Source: Pseudomonadota bacterium (GTDB lineage Bacteria > Pseudomonadota > Alphaproteobacteria > Rhizobiales > Tepidamorphaceae). From it: a stretch of 5,474 bases of DNA. The stretch lies in NCBI GenBank assembly GCA_023435545.1, contig JAEYRQ010000371.1, forward strand, positions 1-5,474, given 5' to 3'. Made by a program: the position numbers and the translations under genes. The notes beneath the pieces are model-generated. The model ran no database searches. It was not told the origin of the DNA and was given only the letters and a program-made list of their open reading frames with translations. Positions 4,486 through 5,474 of the stretch are shown here, in pieces (position 1 is the first letter of the stretch; each line of letters starts with the position of its first letter).

Positions 4486-5474
4486 TTGGCGCAGGACAGC
4501 GGACGGTCCGCAGCGGGAGCGAAGGCGGTGACCGTCGGGTCCGCAACGGTCGACATCGTCACCATCATCGCGAGCCACGATATCGAGCGGGTCACGATGT
4601 CGAACGCCACCGCCTCCTTCCTGCTGCTGGAGGAGGGACGCAAGATCGAGGCCGAGGGTATCACCATCCATCCGGGCGGCGGCGCGGCGAACACGGCCGT
4701 CTGCTTCACCAGGCTCGGAATCCCGGCGGCGCCGCTCGTCAAGATCGGACACGACCTGAACGGCGCCAAGGTGCTCGAGATCTTCGCCAAGGAAGGTCTG
4801 TCGGACCGGCTCGTCTGCTACAGCGACGAACTCGGCACCGGGATCACCGTGATGATCGCCTCGCACGACCGCAACGCGGCGGTCTTCACCTTCCGTGGCG
4901 CCAACACGCTGATCCGTGCCGGAGACATACCGGACGACGCGTTCGCGGGGGCCGGGATCGTGCATGTGTCGGGCCTCTCGAACGAATCGGCCGACCAGCA
5001 CGCCGGCATCGTGCGCCGTGCCCGGCAGGCCGGAGCCTTCGTGTCGAACAATCCGGGCATACGCCAGCTCACCGCCCGCGGCGAGGCGTTCTTCGCCGCG
5101 CTGTCCGACATCGACATGCTGAGCGTCAACCGCCTGGAGGCGGAGGCGATGCTGCCGGGCCTGATGCGCCACGGCGGACCGGGTCCGTGCTGTGCGCACC
5201 TGCCAGACGACCCGCCGGAACTGATGCGCCGGGGGCTGGTCGGCTCCGGATTCGACATGCCGCTGGAATCCTTCTGCCGGGCGCTGCACCGACTCGGTCC
5301 GCGCTACGTCACCGTTACCGACGGCATGGAAGGCGCCTATCTGTCGGACGCAGGAGAGCTCTGGCACTGCCCGCCGCTGAAGGTCGAGGTCGCCGGCACC
5401 GTCGGCGCCGGGGATTCGTTCTCGGCGACGCTCGCCGGCGGGCTGATGGTGGGATGCGGCGCCGAAGCGGCGCG
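4486..5474 (+). CDS. PfkB-family carbohydrate kinase, truncated by the right edge
   Basis: The frame is open from a stop at 4462-4464 to the end of the window: 329 codons are visible from the TTG at 4486. The protein belongs to the PfkB / ribokinase family, which transfers phosphate from ATP to a sugar or nucleoside hydroxyl. Visible signatures are the first strand VTVGSATVDIV (15-25), the substrate-binding glycine motif HPGGGAANTAVCFTRLG (62-78), SVNRLEAEAML (214-224), and the C-terminal ATP/anion-hole motif GTVGAGDSFSATLAGG (304-319), with Asp310 as the expected catalytic base. Only the last helices are missing. A Pro/Gly/Cys-containing stretch at about 226-250 (GPGPCCAHLPDDPPEL within it) looks like an insertion near the nucleotide-binding half. 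Substrate is undetermined; fructose-, ribose-, ketogluconate- and adenosine-kinase-like roles are all possible. If translation starts at GTG 4528 the protein is 14 residues shorter and still holds both motifs. Confidence 0.87.
   Translation, partial: MAQDSGRSAAGAKAVTVGSATVDIVTIIASHDIERVTMSNATASFLLLEEGRKIEAEGITIHPGGGAANTAVCFTRLGIPAAPLVKIGHDLNGAKVLEIFAKEGLSDRLVCYSDELGTGITVMIASHDRNAAVFTFRGANTLIRAGDIPDDAFAGAGIVHVSGLSNESADQHAGIVRRARQAGAFVSNNPGIRQLTARGEAFFAALSDIDMLSVNRLEAEAMLPGLMRHGGPGPCCAHLPDDPPELMRRGLVGSGFDMPLESFCRALHRLGPRYVTVTDGMEGAYLSDAGELWHCPPLKVEVAGTVGAGDSFSATLAGGLMVGCGAEAA

Noticed and set aside
4381..5367. 328-codon open frame on the - strand over the PfkB gene
   Set aside because: It is antisense to a PfkB kinase with both signature motifs, and its product has no family resemblance.

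Overview
The window is high-GC DNA with tightly packed genes. It most likely comes from an alphaproteobacterium: the GGDEF/EAL protein has a PAS domain of the 'NNMSHGLCMLD' type common in that class, and the transaldolase-type C-terminus and PfkB kinase also fit. This assignment rests on protein style only. There are no rRNA or tRNA genes, IS elements, CRISPR arrays or long repeats.

Layout from left to right: (1) the last 24 codons of a transaldolase / fructose-6-phosphate aldolase-like gene on +, ending at 75; (2) a complete 141-residue 4-hydroxybenzoyl-CoA-type hotdog thioesterase on - (72-497), whose stop codon interlocks with the transaldolase stop; (3) a divergent intergenic region of about 420 bp with possible promoter and operator elements; (4) a complete DSF-type synthase of the RpfF crotonase family on + (919-1917) with both diagnostic catalytic glutamates; (5) 16 bp later, convergent on -, a 776-residue membrane protein with six predicted transmembrane helices, a PAS domain, an intact GGDEF domain and an intact EAL domain (1934-4264); (6) a 221-bp divergent intergenic region; (7) a PfkB-family carbohydrate kinase on + (from about 4486) that runs off the right edge.

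The main point of interest is the pairing of a fatty-acid signal synthase (RpfF) with a PAS-GGDEF-EAL c-di-GMP enzyme. In Xanthomonas, RpfF works with RpfC/RpfG. In Burkholderia, RpfF is encoded beside RpfR, a soluble PAS-GGDEF-EAL receptor. Here the partner has the same PAS-GGDEF-EAL core but a six-helix membrane module at its N-terminus. No RpfC, RpfG or RpfB homologue lies in the window. The inferred working model is a compact diffusible-signal-factor to c-di-GMP circuit, possibly with a membrane-embedded receptor. The thioesterase, the transaldolase fragment and the sugar kinase look like metabolic neighbours; the thioesterase could in principle act on acyl-CoA pools, but nothing in the sequence ties it to signalling.
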